64,000 nt of DNA, from positions 1 to 64,000 of the forward strand of contig SGPM01000112.1 in the NCBI GenBank assembly GCA_004802725.1, written 5' to 3'. The stretch is from Antrodiella citrinella (Eukaryota > Basidiomycota > Agaricomycetes > Polyporales > Steccherinaceae). Within the stretch, counting starts at the first letter, position 1. Every line of letters begins with the position of its first letter. The notes under the pieces were generated by a model. The model did not search any database. It was not told where the DNA came from and was given only the letters and a program-made list of their open reading frames with translations. The position numbers and the translations under genes were made by a program. Shown here in pieces: positions 1-12,300 of the stretch.

Positions 1-195
1 GGCGGGATGCGCCGTTCAAGAGTGGCGAGGGCGCGAGTTCGTACCATGGCTGTAGCGAGAGCGCACTGTACGCGCCGCGCTCGAGATTCAACATATTCAT
101 CGACGCGTTGGCGCGCGTATTCACAATTTTCACACGTGACAAAAATTTACAAAGTACCGGTATATAATATACGCATTTTGTTACCGAACAGGCCC
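1..195 (-). mobile_element. PIF/Harbinger-like element, terminal fragment (runs off left edge)
   Basis: Read on the minus strand, this stretch starts with the terminal inverted repeat GGGCCTGTTCGGTAAC and matches the left part of the complete element at 30235-31072 almost base for base for about 190 bp, including the same start of an ORF (MVRTRALA...). The three bases after the element at 196-198 are TAA, fitting the TWA target-site duplication of PIF/Harbinger transposons. Only one end lies in the window, so total length and the second duplication cannot be seen. It lacks a 12-bp A/T insertion near the terminus that the other copy has, so the two are independent insertions and not a recent segmental copy. 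Confidence 0.8.
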
Positions 196-1229
196 TAACA
201 GAGTCTGACACGTATCCGATGGCTCTGGGAATCACAAGATGCAACTGATTAGTCAGGAGAGGGGTGGACAAGAAACTACTGTGGCATTTCCGTAAAGAGA
301 TGTTCACGATGGTTGCCCGAAAACCATGAGAACGTCCGGACAAGCATTGATGGGAAATATTCTTTGACGCGGCGATCGACAGTTCGGTGAACTAGCGCAA
401 AGAGTGAATGCATTTGACACCTCCGGACGCGTACACCGCGTTGATGCGTGCGTCCGGATACCGTTTTCCGAAAGCAAAAAGTCAGGTGTATGCTGAAAAG
501 GTACCCTGTACGGCGGTCCGCAGGTGATAGCTCGTACCAGGAACCTCGCGCAACGCCGTGGAAGTTATCCGTGAGAGGTAAGGTGGGAAGTGAATTGCTT
601 GAAGAGATACTGAATGAACCGAGCGTAAGGTATCATGAGTATGGGTAATACGCGGAGGATTAGCAAATAATGCGCCCACAGAAGGTCTTGTAGTTTGATT
701 TCGATACCGACGGCATAAGGTTGGGATAATCGTCGAACCTTCTGAGATCCAACAATCGGTCTGAGAAGTTGTCAGAACTTCTCTAAGATAATAAGCCTAT
801 CGGTCAAATCCCATAAATGCACGCATATCGACGGGCAAATCGATACCTGCCCGACATCAGCGCCACAGAAGCGCGAGTTATCTGTATGTTTGGGAGCTCA
901 AGGACGGTTGGAGATATGAACGATAACAATAATGAACAATATGTTGCCTGCGAATACCTGAGAGTCTCAGACTCGGTCAACTTGAAGTACCCGCCGGCAA
1001 CGCTGGCTGCTCAAGCAAAAGCGTGAGGTATCGATTTCTCCTTGTCTCAGTCGTTTCAGATACAATACAGGTATCCGGCTGAGATGAAGTGATGATGAGG
1101 CGAGGTCGATAACGCGATGAACAACTCACAAATGACTATAGCTAGTCCCTCGTTTGGACCGTTACATCTCATTGATGATTGAATGCATGTCGACAAAGGC
1201 CCAGATGCGCAACAGATTCATTGAGAATT
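196..1229. other. No gene recognised
   Basis: Only short ORFs without recognisable domains or plausible splice structure occur here. No repeat or RNA gene was seen. Confidence 0.5.
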
Positions 1230-1530
1230 CGTATGCCAGGGCCACCGGTGAAGTCTTAGGACTCCGTACGGGTATACGCCATGCAGATGTGTCAAGTCTG
1301 CTTTCTGGTCATTAAGGGTCTCATCAGGTAACTCTGAGACGACGTGACGCACCCAAATTATCCGCATTCCACCCTTGATCCTCGGTAGGAGTCCAATTCC
1401 TTGCCAGTGACCACGAAGAACCTCCAGTAGTTGTGCAGCTTCACCTCGTAGTCGTCGACCAGGGGTGAGTGTCCTAGTTCGATGAAGGTAGATTTGAGGT
1501 AGAAATCAATGTGTCCCTCTCGCAATGTTT
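1230..1530 (-). pseudogene. Possible relic of an unidentified fungal gene
   Basis: The minus strand carries two stretches that look coding but lie in different frames: about 1395-1530 (contains FIELGHSPLVDDYEVKLHNY) and about 1235-1376 (contains MRIIWVRHVVSELPDE), with a stop codon between. They resemble a pattern I associate with large families of uncharacterised Agaricomycete proteins, but I cannot name a domain. No upstream start or convincing intron joins them, so a decayed fragment is the best reading. Confidence 0.25.
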
Positions 1531-1855
1531 GGTGAATACACCAAATAAAGCATCAATCTAGAGGTGATCATAGTCTGGCCGTCGCGTCAATAACGGTGAA
1601 AAGTTGAGAAGCCACACGACCCACGCATGAACGCGTTTTACATAATTATCATCAGGAGATGGTTACATAAATATGTGGCCTCGGTTCTGGTCAAGTCCTT
1701 GGGCTGGCCGACTTGCAAGTTCAAACTCGAACAAAATACACCTTGGTCTGCATCTACCATCGTGTTGGTAGAAACCCAATCAAAATACTAGTACACCCGT
1801 AAAAATGCCACGAAATGATCCACCGTCACTATTAATCTCCGACACCAATTCTACA
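1531..1855. other. No gene recognised
   Basis: A/T-richer spacer downstream of the flavin-reductase-like gene; nothing identifiable. Confidence 0.5.
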
Positions 1856-2973
1856 TTATGCAGCACTAGCATTGTCGTTCTCCTTGGTCTTGATAAACTC
1901 CTGGATAACCTCTCCTTCAGCGCTCCATGCAGGTCGTGCGAGGCGGTACCCTCCACCCAAGGAGCCATACAAAATGTCACCCATCCTCCCGACCGGCTGT
2001 AACTTTGCAGGGTCGACCGTGCCCCGTGCATTCAGCATGTCTTTCCGGACGTGAATATGCTTGATGAGACCAAGGAAAAGGGTGGTTGAGATACCACCGT
2101 TGATCGCATTCGGAATGTCGATATCCTTGTACAGCTGAGTCATCTTAGTTAAACGAGATAAACAGACAAAAATTCGGAGCACTGACCTCGCATTCCATCG
2201 TGAACGCGCTCTCTTTTACTCTAGCCGGCTTGACACGCAACTGAACAATGTAATGTCTGAACACCGTGGTGTAGGTCATGGTACAGCTTGAAGACTCACG
2301 CTGGGTTCCTTGGTCAGACCACTGATCAACCACTCATTGACGTCAGATGGCGCATCCACTGCGCACACGTTGGCGTTATCTACCCACGGCTCGCTGATGA
2401 TGCTCACGGTGAACTCTTTGGTCGCCTTGATATTATGTGCTGTGTCCTTGAGAGCACTCTTCGAGGTCGAGACCGAGATGGAGATCAATGGTGGATTATG
2501 CGTGACCATGTTGAACCAGCTATGTATACGACGCCACGAAGTCAGCGCTACCACTTGCGATCCAGATCGATCGATAACCTCACCTGAATAGCGCGAGGTT
2601 CTCGTCGCCGGCTTCGGAGAGAGAGGAGACAAAGGCGACAGGCCTTGGAGTGATCGCACTGATCATCATAAGATACTGTGGAACGGACCGTCGGAATCTT
2701 CGTATGCTATACTGTCGAGTTGGACACGTACGGTGGCACTAGATTAAACGGCGAGAACATAGCTGAGGACATAGCACATACACGAACGGATTGTTATGCC
2801 TACACTGGTTCTATTTCCGCCGGGTCGATGTCCTTCCACCCGTCCTTCTCCCCTTCAAGCCATGCCTTACCGGACTCTGTCTCCGCAACTTTCTGACCGT
2901 ACTTGAACCCGGGATTGGGAGATGCCGTATACTTGAACTCCGGAGGAGTGTACACGCTGAGAGGTTGTGCCAT
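1856..2973 (-). CDS. Flavin-reductase-like (FMN-binding split barrel) protein
   Basis: Five exons, all with GT-AG borders and consistent phase: 2973-2806, 2675-2584, 2519-2300, 2240-2187, 2134-1856, giving 270 residues. The joined protein shows the family signature ITPRPVAFVSS followed by NLALFSWFNM and THNPPLISIS, which is the FMN-phosphate-binding region of DIM6/NTAB-type flavin reductase domains, and ends with the usual MGDILYGSLGGGYRLARP segment. The expected role is FMN binding, either as an NAD(P)H:flavin oxidoreductase or as a flavoprotein of unknown substrate; the sequence does not decide this. The first ATG (2971-2973) opens a short leader typical of fungal members. Intron 1 (130 bp) is longer than the others, so that splice is the least certain. 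The gene is divergent from RPC40. Confidence 0.85.
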
Positions 2974-3398
2974 CTCGGGTAGATTCAAAATTCGGCGCTG
3001 AGCCTTTCACGTTTGACGCGAATTGGCGGTTAGAGAGGATTGGTACTCAACGGAGAGGAGACGGAACGGTAGACTGGAGCTCAGTGATTAGCGGTAAGCA
3101 ACAACTCAACGATGCGGACAACTGAGCATTCAGTTCACCAACGATGAAGGGACACCGTGTGAATCCGAGTGCATCGGGAAAGGGTACTTCCTAATTAGAG
3201 ATGGTATTTCCCTTATCTGGAACGCATTACGTGATCAGCAAAAATTACGCTCTGCTCAAGCGCTCGAACTCACATTTCCAAACATTTACCTGGAACTCTT
3301 CCAACCGCTCGATCCTTCCAGTACCAGGCTTACCTTGAACAGCATCCTGTTCTCGCGCCACCTGTATCCATCTGTATTCGCCTTCATCAGCAAGAAAA
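2974..3398. promoter_or_regulatory. Divergent promoter region between flavin-reductase-like gene and RPC40
   Basis: 425 bp separates two start codons pointing away from each other, so both promoters must lie here. No clear TATA box was found; the sequence contains pyrimidine-rich tracts before the RPC40 start, common in fungal housekeeping promoters. Confidence 0.45.
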
Positions 3399-4964
3399 AT
3401 GTCACCAACCGCTGTCGCGTCGTCTTCTCACCTACCGGAGTCTGCATACGATCCTCGGAGGCATGTAGGTGTCCATGCAGAACTCGTCAGCGATGTCGCG
3501 AGTACAGACTATCCTGGACACTATCCAGGAGAGGACCATACTTGGAACTTGCGTCAATTCAACGAGGCACGTCGTCTCTGCGTTTTACTTGTCTCGTTCA
3601 GAAAGACTGAAGGTTCTGTGCAGAAATTGCAAGTCAAAGTGCATCGTTTGTCGCAGCGATCAATCGAGTTCGACATGGTGGGAGTGGATGCCTCTGTTGC
3701 AAATGCCTTTAGACGGATATTAATTGCTGAGGTGAGTCGTGTTGGGCACGTTTTCGACGCCAAGAAATGACGTTGAAACTAGGTTCCTACAATAGCTATA
3801 GAACACGTTTACGTATGGAACAACACATCAGTTGTTCACGACGAAGTCCTTGCTCATCGCATCGGCCTCGTTCCGCTCAACGTTGATCCCGACTTGCAAG
3901 AATTTCGCACAACTACGGGATATCATTCTACACCGAACGATCGCAATACGGTGGTGTTCAAGTACGTTCTGGACCTCATCTCAATTCCGTCCTACTCTCA
4001 TGTTCAGCGTGCAGACTCAACGTGGTCTGTGAAAGAAATACAAAGGCAGCAAAGGGAGGCCCAAACCAGTACATCAACGAATATGTGAAGAGCGGCGATT
4101 TGGTTTGGGAGCCGCAGGGAGAGCAACGGTCTATATTCGAGGTTGATCCTGCGCCAACAAACAAGGTCAGTCGCCACCGTCTCTCTCCTTGACTACGCAT
4201 CGTCTCTGAAGTCAGTTGTTTGGCAGGAAATTGTCCTTGCTAAACTCCGCCCCGGACAGGAAGTGGAAATGGAGCTGCATGCAATAAAAGGCGTGGGCAA
4301 GGAGCATGCGAAATGGAGTCCGGTCGGTATGTGCAGTACTCATGTCTGTCTACGTCCCAAGCGTTGACGCTTCGTTCCCGGGACCTTGCTTCCAGCAACG
4401 GCGTCTTACCGACTACACCCTCTGATCGTTCTGAATCCGGCAAAGCCGATCTCACGGCATCTCGCCCATCAGTTCGCAGGTTGCTTCAGCCCGGGTGTGG
4501 TCAAAGTGTCCTCAGAAGGAGAGGTGCGTTTTTCACAACGCCCAGTCATGAGATACGACCAACCCCCTTTTACCACGATGTGACTCACGATTTTCTAGAT
4601 TTCTATTGATGAGCGGAACATGAGAAAGGATAGCGTGTCTCGAGAAGTCCTTCGTCACTCAGAATTTGATGGCTGCGTGGAACTAAAGCGAATCAGAGAC
4701 TGGTTCATATGTACGTTCTTCCGACCGGTCATTGATTTCCTAGTCACTGATCTGTCATTCTTGGACTCTTCCGCGCAACCTGTTTGTTACTCAGTCAATA
4801 TCGAGTCCGAGGGTCCCTACACACCGGAGCGATTGTTTCCCGAATCTATCAAGGTTATGCGCTCGAAGATTGCGTCTATACGCAAGGCCGCGGAGGCACT
4901 ACTTGCTGGTACGGATGAGGAAGCAGCCAGCGCCGATGGTGATGTAGAGATGGGTGCTGCGTAA
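3399..4964 (+). CDS. RPC40: DNA-directed RNA polymerases I and III subunit RPAC1 (AC40)
   Basis: Eight exons: 3399-3566, 3624-3731, 3783-3961, 4015-4165, 4227-4326, 4396-4523, 4599-4710, 4795-4964; phases agree and give 371 residues, normal for AC40. AC40 pairs with AC19 as the alpha-like heterodimer on which Pol I and Pol III assemble. Diagnostic pieces are SIEFDMVGVDASVANAFRRI (alpha-motif), WNNTSVVHDEVLAHRIGLVP, LAKLRPGQEVEMELHAIKG and the C-terminal ESEGPYTPERLFPESI. The first intron starts with GC (GAG|GCACGT) and is 57 bp, a multiple of three; unspliced it stays open but adds 19 residues that break the conserved run before VKVHRLSQRSIEFD, so splicing is preferred. Ends 349 bp before the convergent stop of the P-loop ATPase gene. 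Confidence 0.95.
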
Positions 4965-5313
4965 TTTTATATCTATTGCGACGCATTGCCGAGGCAATTC
5001 GTTGTTGCTACCACCGTAGCCAGGTTTGGCGCATTAAAACATTCCCCTAGGATACTTGGGTTCAAGTTTCCCACGAACATGCCACGCCAAATGTGCTGAC
5101 TATTTGTTCGCGGATTATGGTGTGTATACTCCTCTTTGTATCATATTCTGATGCACAAATTGTAGCATCTTTTCCGGCCCTGGTAGTGTGCAATTAATAC
5201 AACGTCTCGTTGCACTCATAGAATGGCTGCCGCCCTTTGGGGTGTTACGGTGCTATCGTAATCTAATTTCTGCCATGGACGCCCCTACCCCACAACACCC
5301 CGGCCACCTTATT
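4965..5313. other. Convergent 3' intergenic spacer
   Basis: Holds the 3' ends of two convergent genes; no other feature seen. Confidence 0.5.
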
Positions 5314-6110
5314 CTAAGTCGCCTGAACCCTCTCCGACGAAGCCAAGCAACGTTTGACCCACTTGACCCGCTCACGAATATCCCTTACGCTGGCATCCAG
5401 CGCAATGTAAGGGATGCGCAGGTCTTGAAGGACCCGGAATAATTCCTGCAAGTACACCCATGGATCCTCCAACGATCTAACCCCGTCGTCTACCATCCAC
5501 TCCTCTACTGGGTGGAGGACAACTTCTAGCGGTGAGTCTTCGCTTATGTGATTGACAGTGTATTGAGAACTTACCGAAGACCGATCGTCTGTACACAGCA
5601 AGAACCGCTTGGAACGCTCGATCGTACAATAACCGTGATTGGGTTCCCTCCGCGGCAGATTCTGCCGTGGCCGCATAGACGATCGGGTCCACCGCCGATC
5701 TGTCGCTGAGCAGCACAACGTCGCCTGCAGCGGCACTCGCCTTCCGAAGCACATCGATTTCAGCTTGCAGCTGTGCGTGCATGATCGCCGCTTGCATTTC
5801 GTAGGTTCCGGTATCGTTCCGCGTGAATCCCTGTGTCTGCATGACAGTTCTCGCGACTTCTCTGATGTAACGATCCTCTGATAATTGCATGTCTGCTGCT
5901 AATGCGTTGCATAAGGTTGTTTTTCCGCTGGAGGATGGCCCCAGCACAAAGATCGCCTTGCCTACCTCGTCGCGGGCAATGTCACAATCAATAGATATTG
6001 CCTGTGACGAGGGTAGGGAGGGGGTGTTCTGAGTCGGTGCCGCTGATTCTAGCTGTATGATTGTGTCAGTGTCTCCCTTTGACGGTCATGAACAATCTGA
6101 CCTGCGTCAT
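5314..6110 (-). CDS. NadR/Ttd14-like P-loop ATPase/kinase (AAA_28 type)
   Basis: Three exons: a nine-base first exon 6110-6102 (ATGACGCAG), 6052-5575, and 5525-5314; 232 residues. The main exon has a Walker A motif in FVLGPSSSGKTTLC (about residues 39-52), the middle motif YEMQAAIMHAQLQAE, and a Walker-B-like VVLLSDRSAVDPIVYA with the conserved DR; the end contains EEWMVDDGVRS. This order is that of AAA_28/NadR-like proteins, known as small-molecule kinases (NadR ribosylnicotinamide kinase) and, in insects, the GTP- and phosphoinositide-binding Ttd14. The substrate here is unknown. The micro-exon start is chosen because the second exon has no upstream in-frame ATG before a stop and the splice restores a leader MTQ-LESAAP. 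Divergent from the RdRP gene with a 265-bp shared upstream region. Confidence 0.8.
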
Positions 6111-6375
6111 CGGGACTTCAAGGATGCGTACTGGACAGAACCTTTGCACACGAAGACTCTTATATGTAGGCAGCGTGCGTGAGACGCCTTCCCAGCGCCT
6201 ACTGCTCCTTGTTTTGATACAAGGTTTGCTTTGCATTGAATGGTGTGTCGTCTGCGTGTACTTATCTGGCTTCTCAGGTCATGAGATAGGCTGCGGCGAA
6301 GACGTTTCAGACGTGCAGATGTATATCAATACGAGACACTCGGATTCCTTCCCTTCCTACCACTACCCATTTACC
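6111..6375. promoter_or_regulatory. Bidirectional promoter region, P-loop ATPase / RdRP-helicase
   Basis: The 265 bp between two divergent start codons must serve both genes. A weak TATA-like ATGTATATCAATAC lies about 50-60 bp before the RdRP ATG, which itself sits in a good context (TTACCATGGCT). Confidence 0.4.
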
Positions 6376-9300
6376 ATGGCTCCTCTTGTGTTGCACGACT
6401 CGCCGACCCCCACAGACGAAGCATGGGTGTTCACCATTCCTTCGTCTCATTTGGTCTCAAGATCAGGAAATGGGAAGCACATCTCATTTACCGCCCAGCG
6501 GATTCAATTTCAGATGATCCGATTTCCAAACAATCGTATACTCCAGGAGGACGACCTCTCGGAGTTCGTTTTAGTCTCGTTTGAGCAACTGCGTTTCCCG
6601 GATACATTTCCCTCTGTTGCGAGGGACTATATGATGCGACTATTTCAAAATGGTTTGGTCTTGAACGGTGTACAGTATCGATTCTACGGTCACAGTAATT
6701 CGCAGTTGGTGAGTGGTAGTCACGCTTCGATGCCTATAATTTTCTGAACGAACATCATAGCGATCTAGGAGCTGTTTCATGCGGCGAGCAAATACCGATC
6801 AAGAACTTGATCGTCGAGTATACGCACTTGGAGATTTCGAGAAGATAAAGAATGCCGCTAAGCGTAAAAATAATTGCTCTGCGACTCTCCGTTGCCTGAC
6901 TCTTTGATTTCAGGAGCAAAACGCATCGGTTTGCTCTTTTCGGAGGCGAAGATGGACTTTGTGCTCGATCCGGACCGCACCCGTGATATCGGTGATATAG
7001 AACATGGTGGCGAGAACTTCTCGGACGGATGCGGCTTGATCTCGAAGAAGTTCGCGATGATACTCAGTCGCCACAAGAGGATCTTGTTTAGAGGAAAGCC
7101 ATACACACCCTGCGTGTATCAGATCAGGTCAGAGATGATGTCACACCTCTCGACACCGACTCACCTACATTGTACAGATATCGTGGCTACAAGGTATACA
7201 AATATGATGTCACCTAGCCTGGCGTAACTCATGAAATCTCAGGGTGTCCTGATGCTCCATCCTGAGCTCGGCGAAAACAACATCCATGTACATTTTAGGA
7301 AGAGTCAGAAGAAGTTTACTGCAACCAAGAACAACACCTTCTCGGTTGTCAACTACTCCGCACCGTACGCTTTCGCGAGGTTGAACAATGATATTGTGGC
7401 CCTTTTATCCAGTCTAGGCGTGACCACGGAGAAACTTCTGGCGAAGCAAAAGGCCTATCACGAGTGGATTCTGAAGGCATCGGACGATTGGGAAGTTGCA
7501 TTCGACCTACTTTCAGGCTTAGGTCGCTTTCAGCTCGCCGAACGTTTGCTGCTTGAAGGTCTCGACTCTACAGACATCCAGAAAGAGATCAAGAGCTTGC
7601 GGAATAGCGAAGTTGCTGGGTTCAAGAAGAACGAACGAACACGGGTTAGGATGCTTCTCTCGAAGTCACGCTTCCTTTTCGGCATATGCGATCCCTACGG
7701 CGTCTTGCAAGAAGGCGAGGTTCATGTGAGGGTGACTGCTCCTCGTAAAGGAGCTAGCACCCTGACGAATGTTGACGTCTTGATTGTGCGCAACCCTTGC
7801 CTACATCCTGGTGACTGCTTGAAACTTCGAGCCGTGGCTCATCCGAAGCTGGCTCATCTGGTCGATTGTGTCGTGTTCGCCACTCGTGGCCGCCGTGCCG
7901 CGCCGTCCATGAGCTCGGGAGGGGACTTAGGTGTGATTTCTATTACCTTCTCCGTACCGACTCTGACATTTTTTTTTCAGATGGTGATCAATTCACAGTG
8001 ATATGGGATCCTGACATGGTACCCCCTAAAGTTGCTGAGGTGTGTCGTCGATGACAAACTTACTTCTGCCTTGAACTGAGTCGAAGCATGATGTAGTCAT
8101 ACACGTATCCGCCGGGGAGGGAACACATAAATAACAGCATTACACGCGAGGACCTAGCGCGCCACTTTGCATCTTACAATAGGTATGGAACTCGAACTCC
8201 TTGTTCTTATCTTCATTTTCTGAATATATCGTAGCATATCATTGGGAAGAATTACGGCGCTACATTCACGTTGGATGCGCTACAGTCCAAAAGGCGCCAT
8301 GTCAGATGAATGTCAAGAGCTCAATGCCCTGCACTCGTCGGTTGTTGATGGCGCATCTATCAAGATTCCTGAGCGATTGACCAACGTTCCTACCACGAAG
8401 GCCGCAGACACCGATTCCCCGGAGAAATTCGTTCTGGATGCACTTCACGAAGATACTAACGCATTCCAGGCAGCGTTTCTGCAGCACCACACCGAACGCA
8501 TACGGACGGACGAGACCACACAAGACGTAGCGGAAAGTATGATTCTCAATTTTCTTTCCTCTGACAAGATGGCCTTCTCCGAATACGAGACCATCGGGAA
8601 AGCCGCCACATTGGCACGACAGTTCGGGATAGATCTCAGGAGATATGTGGCGCACATGGACTTCTCAGCTCTATCGACAGCGGAAAAATACGCAGTTGGG
8701 ACCATACTGAACGTGACACCAGAGGAGGCTCCGTACATTTGGAACAGGTAGGATCTCATTATCATGTTTCTTGAACAAGTATTTACTCAAAATCTTATCA
8801 AGCTTGATTCGTTCAAACATTCTGCAAGCCAGAGATCTTGAAGACCGCGATCTTGGCGGACCAATGCATTTGCAACGCTTGTATACTTCGACTATCCAAG
8901 GCCGCCCTGCGTTTTTCGAGTATCTAAAGGAGGCCGTAGAAAATTTCCACCGTCGTCTGATCATATTGCAGGTCAGTCAGTTTGAAGGGCGTTGTTGTTG
9001 TCGTTCCGTATTGATCGTTGTCCTAGACTGACGAAAGGTTCTCCGTTGGCATATTCATGAGGGGAGCTTTGGCTTGGAATGACGAAGTACGTGGCGTTGT
9101 TCTATATTGATGATCATCAGCAATGAGACGTTGTCACTACAGCCAGATATTGACGACAACGTCATGGTTTGTTCTTTCATGCCACAATCATCCACGTCCT
9201 TGACCACATACAAGCGGGGTACGAAAGGCTTCAAACTGCATTGCAGCGACAATTCTTTGCAACTATACAACCGACAGAGGTCAGATACCTTTATCTTCAT

Positions 9301-12300
9301 GACGAGGCCTCCAGAACGGTCTGGTCAGGATATCATTACCAGCATAGCTCTTCAAAAGATCTCCGATCACGTCCGTCGAGTGAGTGAACATTAATTAGGA
9401 TGTGTGCGCGATCTGCGGTGCTGATTTCGATCCGTAGCAATGTGGTCGACTCCAGCGTGCACCTGTGATCACTATAGAGATCCACGTAGTATCCAATCGG
9501 GACCGCGTTGGTCACCAAGCATTCGACCTCCGGTTTGACCAGTGAGTTTGAAGTAATCAGGGATGCTATACTTTGTGAACAATTGCTCTTCGTTCTAGCG
9601 TTCAGACCGAAGAGTACCTTCGTCGGTTCGATCACCGCCCTGAACCATATACTCCCCGCTCTCTTGTCAACTTCAATTGGGAAGAAGTTCCAGACCAACA
9701 GCAGATTGTGTTTGCTGGCACTCAACTTCAGGCCAATCTAGTCATCTCCGATGCATCAGAGGACACGCTCGTTCAGTACTTCCAATTCGCCATGCAATAT
9801 CGCTGCGAAGACCGCGCATTCTGGATGTTTGATGCTCTTATCGCCAAGGAGGAGCTGCCTGAAACCTCTGTAGTCTATTGCATGGACAAACACCCGCCAT
9901 TAGTCTACTCACTCCTCAGACGGTTCATGCTGGGCGAAGCTGGCTCCGAGCGTCTTCCAGATTCGTTCCGAACCATGGTTCCTTCCATCTTGAGCAACGT
10001 CATCCGCTGTGCCAACGAGCTCGGGATTGCCGCTCTTGTCGCCTTGGAGAAGCTCTCGTCCCATATCGCAGAACTCGACTTCCCTCAATACGTTGACCTT
10101 TTGTGGCTGAGCGCAATGTCCGTACGTCCGAAAGACCTCGTCCAGGAGATCCTCATGGTCCTACACGATTGTCGGATTGACGTCAGGGCTCGTAATGCAA
10201 TACAGGCCTACGGTCATAAACACGCTTTGGCTGTGGCGTTTGATAGAGCTGAAGAGGCCAGCGAGGCGTGTCCTTGTGACGATAACGGAAGGCCAAGGCG
10301 TCAGCGCACCGCGCCCGTGCGCGCAAAGCTCGTCGTTCCCAAGCCACCGAAGCGGCCGGAATCTCAGGGAGAGCCCGACAACGATGAGATCAACGGCGAA
10401 GAGGAAGGATCTGCCGTCATGGCTCATATTCGTGTCGATGCAGTCACATCTATCCGCATCCACTCCCACGTTCGATTACAAGTCTCGTCGAAGCCAGAGC
10501 ATTCTACGCTCCCTGCGGCGATTATCGATGCCGTCGTCCTACGAGCATCCCGAGGCGAGATTCTTTTGTCACCGTTTCATCCATTGCCTCCGGAGTATAC
10601 TGAAGTGACTTGGAACATGTACGATGCGGGAAGTGTGGCCACTTCTCGTGCTATGCTCGATGCCGTTCAGAAATTGGTTATGGCGGGTTATGGAGCTTGT
10701 AAATTCCACCGGGTGATCACAGGTTCTGGAGATGACGAGCATCTGGAAGGACAATCAGAGGGCGGCGAAGCTGAGACCGACGGGGACGAAGAAGATGACT
10801 TGGGAACGCTCAATGATAGTCAGAAGATTGCGGTTAGAGCCTCTCAACTTGGCAAGTTTTCGTTGATATGGGGCCCTCCTGGTGCGTCCTTTCGTCCTAG
10901 ATACTGAAATATCACTGAAGTCTGGTCATGTGAAGGCACGGGAAAAACAACGGTGGTAGTGAAGATTCTCCTTCGCTTCTTACGCCAAAACGCAGACCCA
11001 GACGCACGCATCTTGATGACTGCATCGACCCACAATGGTAGGTCCAAGTTTCCAATCAGCTCTGATATTTGAGTCAACGTGCGATGATGACGTTGCACAC
11101 ACAGCTGTCGACAATGTTCTGGAACGTTTTGTTGCAGAAATTGCCAGAACAGACCCGCCATTGTTGAATGAGGAACAGATACTCCGCGCCGCCACGGACG
11201 GTACCCGAGTGAACAAGGCGTTGCAAAAGTACACGATTGATGCTCGCCTTGGAGGCAGTATTAGCGACAATCCGCGGTTGGTCCAGAAGGCAGAGAAACG
11301 AGTGAAGCAAGCTCGTATTGTTTTCACCACTTGCACGGGAGCCGGATTGGGGATTATACGCAAGTTGGAGTTTGAGACGGTCCTCATTGATGAGGCATCT
11401 CAGATCACTGAACCGGGGGCTCTCATTCCGTTAGTGAAGGGCTGTCGGACGGCCGTCTTAGTGGGAGACGAGTAAGTACAAAGTTATAGCCAACATTCAT
11501 TTGCTTAACTTCTGTTCAAACAGTGTCCAATTGCGGCCTATTGTCAAACCTCTAGGCAAAGTGCTGGAGTACGACAAGTCATTATTTGAGAGAATACGGC
11601 ATGCTCATCCCGAAATGACGAAGATGCTAGAGGCAAGTCCATCACGTTCAATATGCAACCCTCCCTCCTCGTCTGATAACCCTTTCCACAGGTTCAGTAT
11701 CGCTTCTCAAGTGATATCGAACACTTTCCCTCGCACGAATTCTACGAAGGAAGGCTCCAGACGGGCAACCCGCGCGATACAGAGATAGGACAACTGCTCG
11801 CTCCCGGTTCTTTCCCATGGCCTCGCACAGACCAAAATAGAATCACACCCGTCGTCTTCGTCGACTGTCGCTCCGAAGAAGACTTCGGGCGATCGTCCAA
11901 GAGCAACGAAGGCCAGGTCGCGCTCACTAAACATATCTTGACGCTTCTCCGGACACCATCAGATCAAGAGGCACCCGACGATCGAGGTAGCATCCTTACA
12001 CGCCTCCGGGCGATCACCGTGTCCCTCCTCACGCCGTACTCGCGCCAAGTTAAAATGATGACGGAGGAGATTGGCACGAACGAGCATACTGTCGTTAGCA
12101 CGATAGACGGGTTCCAAGGACGCGAGAGCGACGTGGTGATCTTCTCTACGGTGAGATGCAACATGGAGGGTGATATCGGGTTCGTAGAGGATCTGAGGCG
12201 GCTGAATGTGGCGTGGACGAGGCCAAAGGTGGGGTTGATCATTATCGGAGACCGTAGGACCCTGTCCACCAACGCCTTGTGGGTCCGGGCTTTGGATGCG

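Noticed and set aside
9087..9120. 34-bp intron in the RdRP (acceptor at 9120)
   Set aside because: Too short and out of phase; using the acceptor at 9142 gives a 56-bp intron in phase.
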